Source: an uncultured Coriobacteriaceae bacterium (GTDB lineage Bacteria; Actinomycetota; Coriobacteriia; Coriobacteriales; UMGS124). Taken from it: DNA of 52,577 bases. Below, piece by piece: positions 33,900-41,790 of the stretch. Position 1 is the stretch's first letter; each line of letters opens with the position of its first letter. Both the position numbers and the translations under genes were made by a program. A model generated the notes under the pieces. That model was not told the origin of the DNA. It did not search any database and saw only the letters and a program-made list of their open reading frames with translations. The DNA is taken from NCBI GenBank assembly GCA_900539345.1, contig UQBS01000013.1, positions 1 to 52,577 on the forward strand, given 5' to 3'.

Positions 33900-35522
33900 C
33901 TACTTGCTCGCCCTGCTCTCCAGCTCTGCTTGCATGTGGTCGAGATCGGCGCGTTGGAAAAGGTCGATAACCTCCTGTTGGCTGTGAACGTCGAGCTTCT
34001 GGAACACGTGGTGGCTGTGCGTGTTGACCGTGCCGGCGGAGATGGAGAGTTCCTCCTGGATGCGCGTGGAGTTGCGGCCGGCCGCTATGAGGCGGAACAC
34101 GTCGACTTCGCGGGGCGTGAGCCCGTAGTAATCGCCAATGATGGCGCACTTGCGCTGGAAGGGCACCTTTTGAGGTGCCTGCTCGGCGGTGGTTTGCGTG
34201 CGTTGCCCATGTGCACGCTTCGCGGCGGCTCCAGTCTGCGACTGCGACCCTTTGTCTGACAACGCCCCTTCGCCTATGGCCCCTATGGCCCCAGCCGGCA
34301 CCTCGCCCATCTCCTCGCTCAGGTTTTGCCCAAAGACGGCGATGTCGGCGCTGGTAAGAACGTACGTGCGCAAGAATGTGATGCTGATGACAGCCACCGC
34401 CGCCACGGCTGAGAAGAGCTGCGCCCCCACCCCGAGGCTCAAAAGCATGTTCGCGATAAGGGTGCCCGCGATGACGCCCGTGAGCAGCACCAGGGCCCGG
34501 CCGAAGCCGAACACCTGCACTGAGGTGAACTGGAAGCGGCTGGCCACTTCGCTGAGGATGACCCATACGAGAATCTCGAACAGCGTGTACCCTGCGGAGA
34601 CCACAGAGAAGGACAGTGCGATGCTGGTACCGGAAAGGGGCATCAGGGCAAATCCCACAATGCAGACGAAAGCGGTCGGTTTGTAGAGCGTCTCGATGCT
34701 GACCTCGCGCGCCGCTGCCGTGCTGCCCAGCAAGACGAGAGCGGCCACGAGCGGCACGGCGGAGTTGAGCATTTGGAAGGTCTTGCCCAGGGCTGCCGTC
34801 TCCGAGCCAAGATAGAGGCCATGCGTGATGCCGGTCAGGATGCCGAGCACTGCGGCGCAGGTGGCCAGCTTGAGCAGCATTTTCGTTGAGATGCGCTCGC
34901 CAAGGTGCATGTGCGTCTCGCAGTCTTCCTCGCCGGGGCGCGGCACGCGGTGAAGCGCCATCACGCAGAAAAACGGCAGAGCCACCTCCACGGCCACGGC
35001 CGCCTCAAGCGGCAGACTCATGATGCCGAGTGTGAGCGCGGCGCATCCCACCGTTGCCCACAGGATGCCCATCGTGCACGAGCGCACGTCAATGCCAACA
35101 AAGCGCCGGCCTATTGAGAGCAGCACGAGCGCCGACCCTGTGCCCGTGAGCGCCGCGCTGCCCCACAGAATCGCTGGGGCAATGGTCTGCCCGCTTGTAA
35201 GACATGGGACGAGCAGCACGACGCCCACGCCGCAAAGCGCCGCTCCCGCGTAGTCAAACGCCGGGCGTTCTCCTGCCGTCATCACCGGGCGATGCAGCAG
35301 CGCGAAGATGGTAAGGGCCACGGCAAGTGCCAAAACGGACGTGCGGTACACGTCGTTTGCCACGCCCGCCATTGTTTCCGGCGCATAGCGTTGAAAGAGC
35401 ACCACGCTGAAAAACGCTGTGGTGATCCATGTTCTGTTGAGCATGTAAGCAAGGGTGCGCCATGTGTTTGAGCGCCGCGCCCTGTCATCGCGCATTGGTA
35501 CCCCATCAATCAATTGGCCCAT
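33900..35522 (-). CDS. LuxR-family regulator with N-terminal multi-pass membrane domain, divergent from the Mo enzyme operon
   Basis: This is a protein of 540 residues. Hydrophobic helices occupy roughly residues 25-400, followed by an Ala/Gln-rich linker and a C-terminal LuxR HTH (LTPREVDVFRLIAAGRNSTR, then ISAGTVNTHSHHVFQKLDVH). It is divergent from the molybdopterin oxidoreductase operon with 215 bases between. This is the layout reported for catechol-dehydroxylase loci of Eggerthella lenta, where a LuxR-type regulator switches on the adjacent Mo enzyme in response to substrate. A matched palindrome lies in the shared promoter region. Confidence 0.88.
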   Translation of the reverse strand: MGQLIDGVPMRDDRARRSNTWRTLAYMLNRTWITTAFFSVVLFQRYAPETMAGVANDVYRTSVLALAVALTIFALLHRPVMTAGERPAFDYAGAALCGVGVVLLVPCLTSGQTIAPAILWGSAALTGTGSALVLLSIGRRFVGIDVRSCTMGILWATVGCAALTLGIMSLPLEAAVAVEVALPFFCVMALHRVPRPGEEDCETHMHLGERISTKMLLKLATCAAVLGILTGITHGLYLGSETAALGKTFQMLNSAVPLVAALVLLGSTAAAREVSIETLYKPTAFVCIVGFALMPLSGTSIALSFSVVSAGYTLFEILVWVILSEVASRFQFTSVQVFGFGRALVLLTGVIAGTLIANMLLSLGVGAQLFSAVAAVAVISITFLRTYVLTSADIAVFGQNLSEEMGEVPAGAIGAIGEGALSDKGSQSQTGAAAKRAHGQRTQTTAEQAPQKVPFQRKCAIIGDYYGLTPREVDVFRLIAAGRNSTRIQEELSISAGTVNTHSHHVFQKLDVHSQQEVIDLFQRADLDHMQAELESRASK

Positions 35523-35585
35523 TGTTCCCCCGAACTGGCGACCGTCTCCTCGGTCTCAATGATACGCCTTTGCCCGCCCTAAAAA

Positions 35586-35632
35586 TCATAAGCGTCTTAT
35601 GAGATATGGCGCTAGCTGGGCGATTTCATAAG
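35586..35632. promoter_or_regulatory. TCATAAG operator sites in the LuxR/Mo-enzyme divergent region
   Basis: A perfect dyad TCATAAG-CGT-CTTATGA spans 35586-35602. A further half-site TCATAAG begins at 35626, 40 bases after the first. GGCGCTAGC also occurs twice (near 35608 and 35659). These are strong candidates for the LuxR regulator's binding sites. Confidence 0.55.
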
Positions 35633-35737
35633 AGCGGCTCGATGTGCCGGAACGGGCAAAGGCGCTAGCGTGTTTGTCACGGGGCCGCAGGGAAGTGCGG
35701 CGCCCGTCAGTATCCAAGCAAGGAGAAGGAGGGAAAC

Positions 35738-38671
35738 ATGCAAGAAAGCGTGAGCCGCCGGAGCTTCTTGAAGATCGCCGCTGCGACCGGTGTCATTGCG
35801 GGCCTCGGCATGACCGCGGGGTCGGCTCTTGCCGAGACGGACTACACGGTGCTCGACAGCACCGACACCACGCGCAAGGTCCGCACGGTGTGCCGTGGCT
35901 GCGGCAAGATGGAGTGCGGTGTGTGGGTGACCGTGGAGAACGGTCGCGCGGTGAAGATCGAGGGCGACGAGAGCGCCGGCCACACCCTTGGCAGCTGCTG
36001 CAACAAGTCGGTCTCCTCGATGCAGGCCTGCTACCACCCCGACCGTCTGCGTTATCCCATGAAGCGCACGAACCCCAAGGGCGAGGACCCCGGCTGGGTG
36101 CGCATTTCTTGGGACGAGGCCATCGACACCATCTATGAGGGCATCGAGGCCGTCCGCGCCAAGTATGGTTCGGAGGCCCTGTTCGACATGGCCGGCACGG
36201 GCCGCATGTACTGCAACCAGGGTACCTTCGGTGCCTGGTTCCATTCGCCCAACAGCTTCGGCGCCTACCAGGTGTGCAAGGGTCCGCGCCACTTCGCCTC
36301 GGCCCTGACCTCCGACTGGAACTTCAGCTGGTCGGCAACGGTCGACCGTCCCCCGGTGTTCACCATCTGGGCGTCTGGTCCCGAGTGCTCCAACTACGAC
36401 GAGTCCGGCCGCTCCGTTGTCGATGAGGCGCTCAACGCCCCCACGTTCATCTCCGTCGACCCCCGCACCACGAACCTGGGCAAGGAGTCTGACATCCACC
36501 TGGCACTCAAGGGCGGCACCGACACGCCGCTGGCTCTTGCCATGTGCGACGTCGTCATCAAGAACGACCTGGTCGACTGGCAGTTTGTGAAGCGTTGGAC
36601 CAACGCGTGCTTCCTGGTTGTCGAGGACAAGGAGCCCTCGGGCCCCGAGCTTCCCCACATCTGGCACGGCCCCACGAACATCAAGACCACGCTTCTCACC
36701 CAGGCCGACCTTGAGGAAGACGGCAGCCCCTACAAGTACATGGTGTGGGACCAGGCCAGCGAGTCTCTCAAGTGGTTCAACGCCAGCGCCGACCGTCGCC
36801 TCGCCGACCCCGAGTGGGACCCCGTCACCGACGAGGAATGCAACATGTGGGAGGGCGAGAAGCCTTGGAAGCGCTATGACGGCGACGGCCCCCAGGACGA
36901 GTGGTCGCGCAGGAACTTCGAGGGCACCGAGGCCGACACCGTGAAGTCCGAGTTCTCCCAGGGCTTCGTGCCGAACCTCGACGACTTCGAGTCCATCGAC
37001 CCCGCAGTCTACGGCGAGTTCGAGGTGACGTTCAAGGACGGCTCCACCCATACCGCCATCCCCGTGTGGCAGAAGTTCGCCGAGCGCTGCGACGAGTACG
37101 CCCCCGAGATCGCCGAGGGCATCACGGGCGTTCCCGCTGCCGACATCGAGAAGGCCGCCCTGGTCTATGCCACGCGCGTCGACGAGCGCTGGGGCAACGG
37201 CGGCATCATGTACCAGCTCGGCGTTGAGCACCACGGCAACGGCGTGCAGAACTGCCGCGCCATCGAGATCCTGACCGCCATCACCGGCAACACCGACACC
37301 CCCGGCGGCCAGCGCGGCTCCACCAAGCTCGACATGAACTATATGGGCAACTTCGGCCTGGCTCCCTACGACCCCAACGCCGACCGCTCCTGCGACGGTA
37401 CGAAGCGCCTCGGCGCCGACACGCACCCGCTGCTCAACTGGTGGGGCATGTGGGCCAACTCCAACTCGATCGCCGAGGCCGGCGCCACCGGCAAGCCCTA
37501 TCCGCTCAAGGGCGCCATGTGCGGCGCGGGCGACTTCATGAGCATGGCCAACTCCACGCTCATGTGGGATTGCCTGAAGCAGCTCGACTTCTTCTTCGAC
37601 ATCGACCTGTGGCATCACCCCACCAGCGAGCTGGCCGACATCATCCTGCCTGCCCGCCACTGGCTCGAGGTACCGCTGCCCCGTCAGTCCCAGGGTGCTT
37701 CCGGTGCCCTCGGTGCCTGCGTGCCCGTGGTTGAGCCTCTCGCCGAGTCCCAGTACGACCCCACCATCGCCGAGATGCTGTACCAGCGCGCCGGCATCCA
37801 GTGGGGTTGGGATGCCGAGAACCCCTATCCCACCATGGAGGAGCAGCTCGACTACGTCGTGCGCGAGGTCGCTCCCTCTTGGCAGGACTTTGTCCAGCAG
37901 TTCCAGGACAACGGCTGGTGGGACGTCAAGAAGATCCATCCCGACGACTGGGGCACCTACCGTCGCTTCATGACCGGCTTCCTCAAGAAGGACTACACCC
38001 AGGTCCCCTCGGCGCAGACCGTCGTCCCCGGCTTCAACACGCCCACGCAGAAGCAGGAGATTTGGTCCACCATCATGGAGACGGCTCACGGCGCGGCTGC
38101 GGCTCTGCCCGATTACGAGCCCAACCCCGACACCAAGGCCATGAACCCCGAGCTCTGGGAGGAGTACCCCATCGAGTGCCTCACCGGCCGCCGTATCCCG
38201 GTGTACTTCCACTCCGAGCATCGCCAGCTTCCCTGGTGCCGCGAGGTTTGGCCTGTGCCCAAGATGGAGATCAACCCTGAGGACGCCGCTGAGCTCGGCA
38301 TTGAGCAGGGCGACTGGTGCTGGATCGAGAACCCGCACGGCAAGATCCGCCAGACGGCCGACATCTTCCCCGGCGTCAAGAAGGGCACCATCAACTGCGA
38401 GCACTCCTGGTGGTACCCCGAGCTGTCCGCGCCTGAGCATGGCTGGCGCCTCTCCGCGGTGAACCAGCTCGTGAACAACGACATCTCCGACCCGTACTGC
38501 GGCTCCTCTGTTGTCCGCGGCTACCCGGTCAAGGTGTACAAGGCCACGGCTGAGAACTCTCCGTTCGGCAACCCCGTGCCCTGCGACGACGACGGCACGC
38601 CCATCATCACCGATGCGACCGACCCGCGCCTGAAGGCCTGGGCTCCCGTGTACGAAGGAAGGGATGAGTAA
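35738..38671 (+). CDS. Tat-exported molybdopterin oxidoreductase (DMSO reductase superfamily) catalytic subunit
   Basis: This is a protein of 977 residues. The Tat signal is SVSRRSFLKIAAATGVIAGL. An N-terminal 4Fe-4S site is formed by C52, C55, C60 and C87 or C88 (CRGCGKMEC ... GSCCNK). YHPDRLRYPMKR and WVRISWDEAID follow, standard for bis-MGD enzymes. C180 in FGAYQVCKGPRHF sits where the protein ligand to Mo is expected (inference). The C-terminal MGD-binding barrel runs from about residue 800. The related Eggerthella enzymes include catechol and dopamine dehydroxylases; acetylene hydratase and transhydroxylase relatives are alternatives. The substrate cannot be assigned. The gene is the first of an operon with an Fe-S subunit, overlapping by one base (TAATG). 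Confidence 0.9.
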   Translation: MQESVSRRSFLKIAAATGVIAGLGMTAGSALAETDYTVLDSTDTTRKVRTVCRGCGKMECGVWVTVENGRAVKIEGDESAGHTLGSCCNKSVSSMQACYHPDRLRYPMKRTNPKGEDPGWVRISWDEAIDTIYEGIEAVRAKYGSEALFDMAGTGRMYCNQGTFGAWFHSPNSFGAYQVCKGPRHFASALTSDWNFSWSATVDRPPVFTIWASGPECSNYDESGRSVVDEALNAPTFISVDPRTTNLGKESDIHLALKGGTDTPLALAMCDVVIKNDLVDWQFVKRWTNACFLVVEDKEPSGPELPHIWHGPTNIKTTLLTQADLEEDGSPYKYMVWDQASESLKWFNASADRRLADPEWDPVTDEECNMWEGEKPWKRYDGDGPQDEWSRRNFEGTEADTVKSEFSQGFVPNLDDFESIDPAVYGEFEVTFKDGSTHTAIPVWQKFAERCDEYAPEIAEGITGVPAADIEKAALVYATRVDERWGNGGIMYQLGVEHHGNGVQNCRAIEILTAITGNTDTPGGQRGSTKLDMNYMGNFGLAPYDPNADRSCDGTKRLGADTHPLLNWWGMWANSNSIAEAGATGKPYPLKGAMCGAGDFMSMANSTLMWDCLKQLDFFFDIDLWHHPTSELADIILPARHWLEVPLPRQSQGASGALGACVPVVEPLAESQYDPTIAEMLYQRAGIQWGWDAENPYPTMEEQLDYVVREVAPSWQDFVQQFQDNGWWDVKKIHPDDWGTYRRFMTGFLKKDYTQVPSAQTVVPGFNTPTQKQEIWSTIMETAHGAAAALPDYEPNPDTKAMNPELWEEYPIECLTGRRIPVYFHSEHRQLPWCREVWPVPKMEINPEDAAELGIEQGDWCWIENPHGKIRQTADIFPGVKKGTINCEHSWWYPELSAPEHGWRLSAVNQLVNNDISDPYCGSSVVRGYPVKVYKATAENSPFGNPVPCDDDGTPIITDATDPRLKAWAPVYEGRDE

Positions 38672-39279
38672 TGGCACGCCTTACCTTGGCGATTGACCTG
38701 AACCGCTGCATGAACTGCAAGGCCTGCAACGCCGCCTGCAAGGAGCAGAACGACGTGGGCATCGGCTACTTCTGGACGTGGGTGGACCGCAAGCAGTCCG
38801 ACAAGCTTGAGGAGGACAACGGCGCCCCCAGCCACGACTTCTACTACCTGCCCATGCAGTGCCAGCACTGCGACAACCCCGAGTGCGTCACGGTGTGCCC
38901 CACCGGCGCCTCGGTCAAGGCGGAGAACGGCACCGTGCAGATCGACCGCGATCAGTGCATCGGCTGCCAGGCCTGCGTCTCCGCATGCCCCTACGGCGTG
39001 CGCTACCTCAACGTCGAGAAGAACGTCGTTGAGAAGTGCAACCTGTGCGCCGAGCGCATCGAGGAGGGCGAGCTGCCCCAGTGCGTGCTCAACTGCGTGG
39101 GCATGGCCAAGTGGTTCGGCGACCTTGACGAGGGCATCGAGAACTTCGACGGCCCCCTGGGCAAGAAGCTTGGCGAGTACGTGCAGCCCTACGAGGAGGC
39201 CGACATCCATCATCTGGCCGACTCGGGCAACGGCCCGTCGTTCGTGTACATCCTGCGCAATCACACCTGGCAGGACTAG
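38671..39279 (+). CDS. Four-cluster ferredoxin-type electron-transfer subunit
   Basis: This is a protein of 202 residues with four 4Fe-4S cysteine groups: CMNCKACNAACKEQN (from residue 12), CQHCDNPECVTVCPTGA, CIGCQACVSACPYGVRYL and CNLCAERIEEGELPQCVLNC. This is the DmsB/PhsB/NrfC-type beta subunit that wires the catalytic subunit to the quinone pool. Translation is coupled to the catalytic subunit by the TAATG overlap. It lacks a Tat signal and probably co-exports with its partner. No NrfD/DmsC-type membrane anchor follows, so the link to the membrane is missing from this operon. Confidence 0.93.
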   Translation: MARLTLAIDLNRCMNCKACNAACKEQNDVGIGYFWTWVDRKQSDKLEEDNGAPSHDFYYLPMQCQHCDNPECVTVCPTGASVKAENGTVQIDRDQCIGCQACVSACPYGVRYLNVEKNVVEKCNLCAERIEEGELPQCVLNCVGMAKWFGDLDEGIENFDGPLGKKLGEYVQPYEEADIHHLADSGNGPSFVYILRNHTWQD

Positions 39280-39301
39280 CGTATCCCAGTAAGTGAGTAG
39301 C

Positions 39302-39397
39302 GGGGAGGGGTTGCCGCAAGGCGCCCCTCCCCACCGGCGGCGTGCTGCGGTGGACTCGCCCGTCCACCCCGAACTGCGGGCGGGCCCACCGCAGCAC
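39302..39397 (+). other. Two strong hairpins within the Mo enzyme operon
   Basis: GGGGAGGGG (39302-39310) pairs with CCCCTCCCC (39324-39332), with GCC-GCAA-GGC nested inside. GTGCTGCGGTGG (39342-39353) pairs perfectly with CCACCGCAGCAC (39386-39397), with CGCCCG/CGGGCG nested. No T run follows either, so they are more likely mRNA-stability or attenuation elements between the structural subunits and the maturation genes than terminators. Confidence 0.65.
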
Positions 39398-39428
39398 ACA
39401 GCGAGAATGACAAAGGGGAGAGATGGCA

Positions 39429-40196
39429 ATGAACGAGGAGAAGGTGCCCGAGGCGGGCAAGGAGCCAATCGAGCGCTCGTATCAACCGGCGACGCAGGAC
39501 CCAAACGCCCTGCTCAATGATGCGCCGGTAACCGAGGGCGCGAGTGCCGAGGAGCGTACGGAAGCCCTGTTCACGCGCTTGCACAGTTCGCGCCGCTTCT
39601 TGAACGGCATCCTCGAGTTCTGCCGCGAGGAGCGCACGGAAGGCGAGGTCACGGGCGAGGTCGCGTGCATGAGGGAACTCGAGTTCTGCATCTACGGGGC
39701 AGACGTTCTTTGCGCCCATCTCGTTGAGGCAGGCGCGCTCGAGCGCATCGAACCCGAGCGGGACGATGTGCGCGTGGTGGAGATTGACGGCGTGCAGTAC
39801 CTGGAACCTGCCGGTCAAGGCGAAGAGCCTGCGGCTGGTGGCGAGGAAGGCGAGCCTGCGGCTGCGGCGGTGCGTCTGAAGACCACGCAGGTTGGCCTTG
39901 CCGCCCTTGAGCGCGAGCAAGATATGGGCCGCTTCCAGGAGATTCTCGACGAGGATGCGGGCCTCGACAACATCTATCGCATGCTTTTGGACTGCTGTGC
40001 CAACGAAGGCGGCGCCACCGCCAAAGAGCTCGGCGACGCGGTGGACGACCAGCCCGAACTGCAGGAACCGCGCCTGTACGCGTCGTACTTCTATGACAAG
40101 ATGGCCGAGCGCGACCTCATCGAGTGGACGGGCAAGGCATGGGGCATCACCGAGTTTGGCAAGCGCGCCGTGCAGTATCTGGACAGCAGGGCGTAA
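39429..40196 (+). CDS. Winged-helix-like protein of the Mo enzyme operon, function unknown
   Basis: This is a protein of 255 residues from ATG 39429, eight bases after AGGGGAG; ATG 39423 is too close to that site. The N terminus is acidic and likely disordered. A central helical region (LHSSRRFLNGILEFCREERT) and a Gly/Glu/Ala-rich linker separate it from a C-terminal part reading NIYRMLLDCCANEGGATAKE ... YFYDKMAERDLIEW ... ITEFGKRAVQYL, which looks like a winged-helix fold. No exact family is recognised. The position between the Mo-enzyme subunits and the TorD chaperone suggests a role in maturation or regulation, by context only. Confidence 0.7.
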   Translation: MNEEKVPEAGKEPIERSYQPATQDPNALLNDAPVTEGASAEERTEALFTRLHSSRRFLNGILEFCREERTEGEVTGEVACMRELEFCIYGADVLCAHLVEAGALERIEPERDDVRVVEIDGVQYLEPAGQGEEPAAGGEEGEPAAAAVRLKTTQVGLAALEREQDMGRFQEILDEDAGLDNIYRMLLDCCANEGGATAKELGDAVDDQPELQEPRLYASYFYDKMAERDLIEWTGKAWGITEFGKRAVQYLDSRA

Positions 40197-40328
40197 GGGC
40201 CGCTTTGACGCAATGACTTCAGTATGCCGCACGCTTGGTTGCGACATGTAAACCGCCTGCGGTGCGGGCGAATGACCTGTATGAGAGCGGCTTGCGCGTG
40301 AGTCGCGAATAAGTTTGGGGGAAGAGTT

Positions 40329-41138
40329 ATGGCTGAGGAAAAGACTGGGACCGTTTGTGCCGCCGAGGATTGTGACGAGCAGGCAGCGGTTATCGCAGGC
40401 GATTGTGGTTGCAGCGCGGGTGCGGAATCTGCTGCTGCCGGTGTTGATGCCTGCGAAGCTGAGGTTGCTGGCATGACCAGCAAAGAGCGCGAGGATCTTG
40501 CCCGCGCCCATGAGCAGCGTGCTTGGATGTATGGCCTGCTGTCGCGTCTGTATCGCGTGGAGGTCGACCCGGTCTTTCTCGACCAGCTGCGTGCCATGAG
40601 GTTCCCGGCCTCCACGGGCAACGACGCCATGGACGAGGGCTATTGCCTGCTTGCGGGCTACCTGGGTCGCACGGATGCCGGCACGCTCACAGAGCTTGCG
40701 GTGGACTACGTGCGTGCCTTCATTGGCCACGGCATCGACGGCCATGCGGCCGCCTACCCCTTTGAGAGCGTCTACACAAGCGCAAAGCGCCTGATGATGC
40801 AGGGTGCTCGCGACGAGGTTCTGGTGCTCTACCGCGCCGAGGGCGTCGACAAGTCTGACGATTGGAAAGACGGCGAGGACCATGTGGCGCTCGAGCTCGA
40901 GTTCATGAAGACGCTTGCCGAGCGCGCGGCCAAAGCCCTGCACGAGGGCGACGAGGCCGAGGCTGCGCGCCTGCTCCAGGTGCAGCACGCCTTCCTCGAT
41001 GACCACCTGCGCAAGTGGCTCCCCACGTTCACGCGCGACATGGGCATCTTCGCCAAGACCGACCTCTACCTGGGCCTTGCTCGCCTCACCGCCGGTTTCC
41101 TCCAGGTAGAAGAGGAGTTCATGGCCGAAGTGGCGTAA
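40329..41138 (+). CDS. TorD/DmsD-family chaperone for the Mo enzyme
   Basis: This is a protein of 269 residues. From about residue 58 it is a helical TorD-type redox-enzyme maturation protein (QRAWMYGLLSRLYRVEVDPV, then YPFESVYTS, DHVALELEFMKTLAERA and HAFLDDHLRKWLPTF), which binds the Tat signal of the catalytic subunit and guards cofactor insertion. The first ~50 residues are an unusual Cys/Ala/Glu-rich extension with six cysteines (VCAAEDCDEQ, GDCGCSAG, DACEAEV). The gene ends the operon; a degraded feoB tail and terminator follow. Confidence 0.88.
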   Translation: MAEEKTGTVCAAEDCDEQAAVIAGDCGCSAGAESAAAGVDACEAEVAGMTSKEREDLARAHEQRAWMYGLLSRLYRVEVDPVFLDQLRAMRFPASTGNDAMDEGYCLLAGYLGRTDAGTLTELAVDYVRAFIGHGIDGHAAAYPFESVYTSAKRLMMQGARDEVLVLYRAEGVDKSDDWKDGEDHVALELEFMKTLAERAAKALHEGDEAEAARLLQVQHAFLDDHLRKWLPTFTRDMGIFAKTDLYLGLARLTAGFLQVEEEFMAEVA

Positions 41139-41176
41139 GGTTTGTGGGTTTGTTTATGCAATCTATCGAGTGACGC

Positions 41177-41323
41177 GTGGCCGTCGTGGTGAGTGGCGCC
41201 TAGGTGCCCGTGGGCGTGCCCACACTTGTCGGCGTAGCAGCGCTGCTTGCCCTCGTCGCGGCCTCGCTGTGCCCGCGCAGCAAGCGCCCCCGCGTGCGGG
41301 CCGCCAAGGGCGCGTAGGGGTAG
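41177..41323 (+). pseudogene. Degraded duplicate of the feoB 3' end
   Basis: These 147 bases align without gaps to the last 147 bases of the feoAB gene (33361-33507), with by eye about nine in ten bases identical. The reading frame matches the FeoB C terminus (VAVVVSGA ... SLCPRSKRPRVRA) but has TAG at 41201-41203 where feoB has TGG. No start or upstream part exists. Downstream it continues into a terminator and repeat element that are also shared with the feoB locus. Confidence 0.88.
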
Positions 41324-41417
41324 GGGAGAACCGAAGGGCTTGCGTTCTCTTGCTGGATGCTTGCCTGCATGCGGAATAGGTCACGCGTTCTATGGCGCTT
41401 TCAATCGGACTTTGCGC

Positions 41418-41459
41418 AGGGGCGACATGGCAAATCGGCCTTGTCGCCCCTGTTTTCTT
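41418..41459 (+). terminator. Terminator after torD, related to the feoAB terminator
   Basis: AGGGGCGACA (41418-41427) pairs with TGTCGCCCCT (41442-41451) and is followed by GTTTTCTTT. The loop (GGCAAATCGGCC-like) resembles that of the feoAB terminator. Confidence 0.87.
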
Positions 41460-41471
41460 TCGCGCGAGAAA

Positions 41472-41562
41472 ATTTAACATACATTTCAGTGGTTGAAATG
41501 TATGTTAAATTATCAAAACCCCAGTTGGCGCGTTTTTGAAAATCCTGAAATGTATGTTAATT
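41472..41562. repeat. Tripartite TGARATGTATGTTAA element, copy 4
   Basis: The left arm is ATTTAACATACATTTCA (41472-41488), which pairs perfectly with the right arm TGAAATGTATGTTAAAT (41494-41510). The third copy TGAAATGTATGTTAATT starts at 41546, 52 bases after the right arm. The segment from CCAGTTGGCGCG through GCGCGAG is the same as copy 3 apart from single bases. The remaining 41563-41790 gap shows no gene and should hold the promoter of the cytochrome gene. Confidence 0.93.
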
Positions 41563-41790
41563 GCGCGAGACGGTGCATCCTCCTTGCTGGAGCTCTCCCA
41601 CCGTGCCCCCCATTCGCCCCTCCCTCCCAAAACTCTGCCCCAAGGGCAGTGGAAATTGGCGCGTATCGTGTGACTGAAGGTAGTTTCAGAAAGCTTTGTG
41701 CGTTCGATAATCCTTCTTGTCCGGTAAAGGCTTGCTGGTTTCGCTGCGCAGAAATCACCAGGCCAACGCCATACGAGAGGGGAGAACGTC

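Noticed and set aside
35612..38677. A 1021-codon minus-strand frame opposite the molybdopterin oxidoreductase
   Set aside because: The plus strand has Tat, Fe-S and Moco motifs. The antisense translation is a low-complexity Gly/Val/His-rich shadow.
33361..41562. Insertion sequence or composite transposon bounded by the repeat elements
   Set aside because: No transposase, terminal inverted repeats or target-site duplications were seen; the element copies are direct repeats around ordinary genes.
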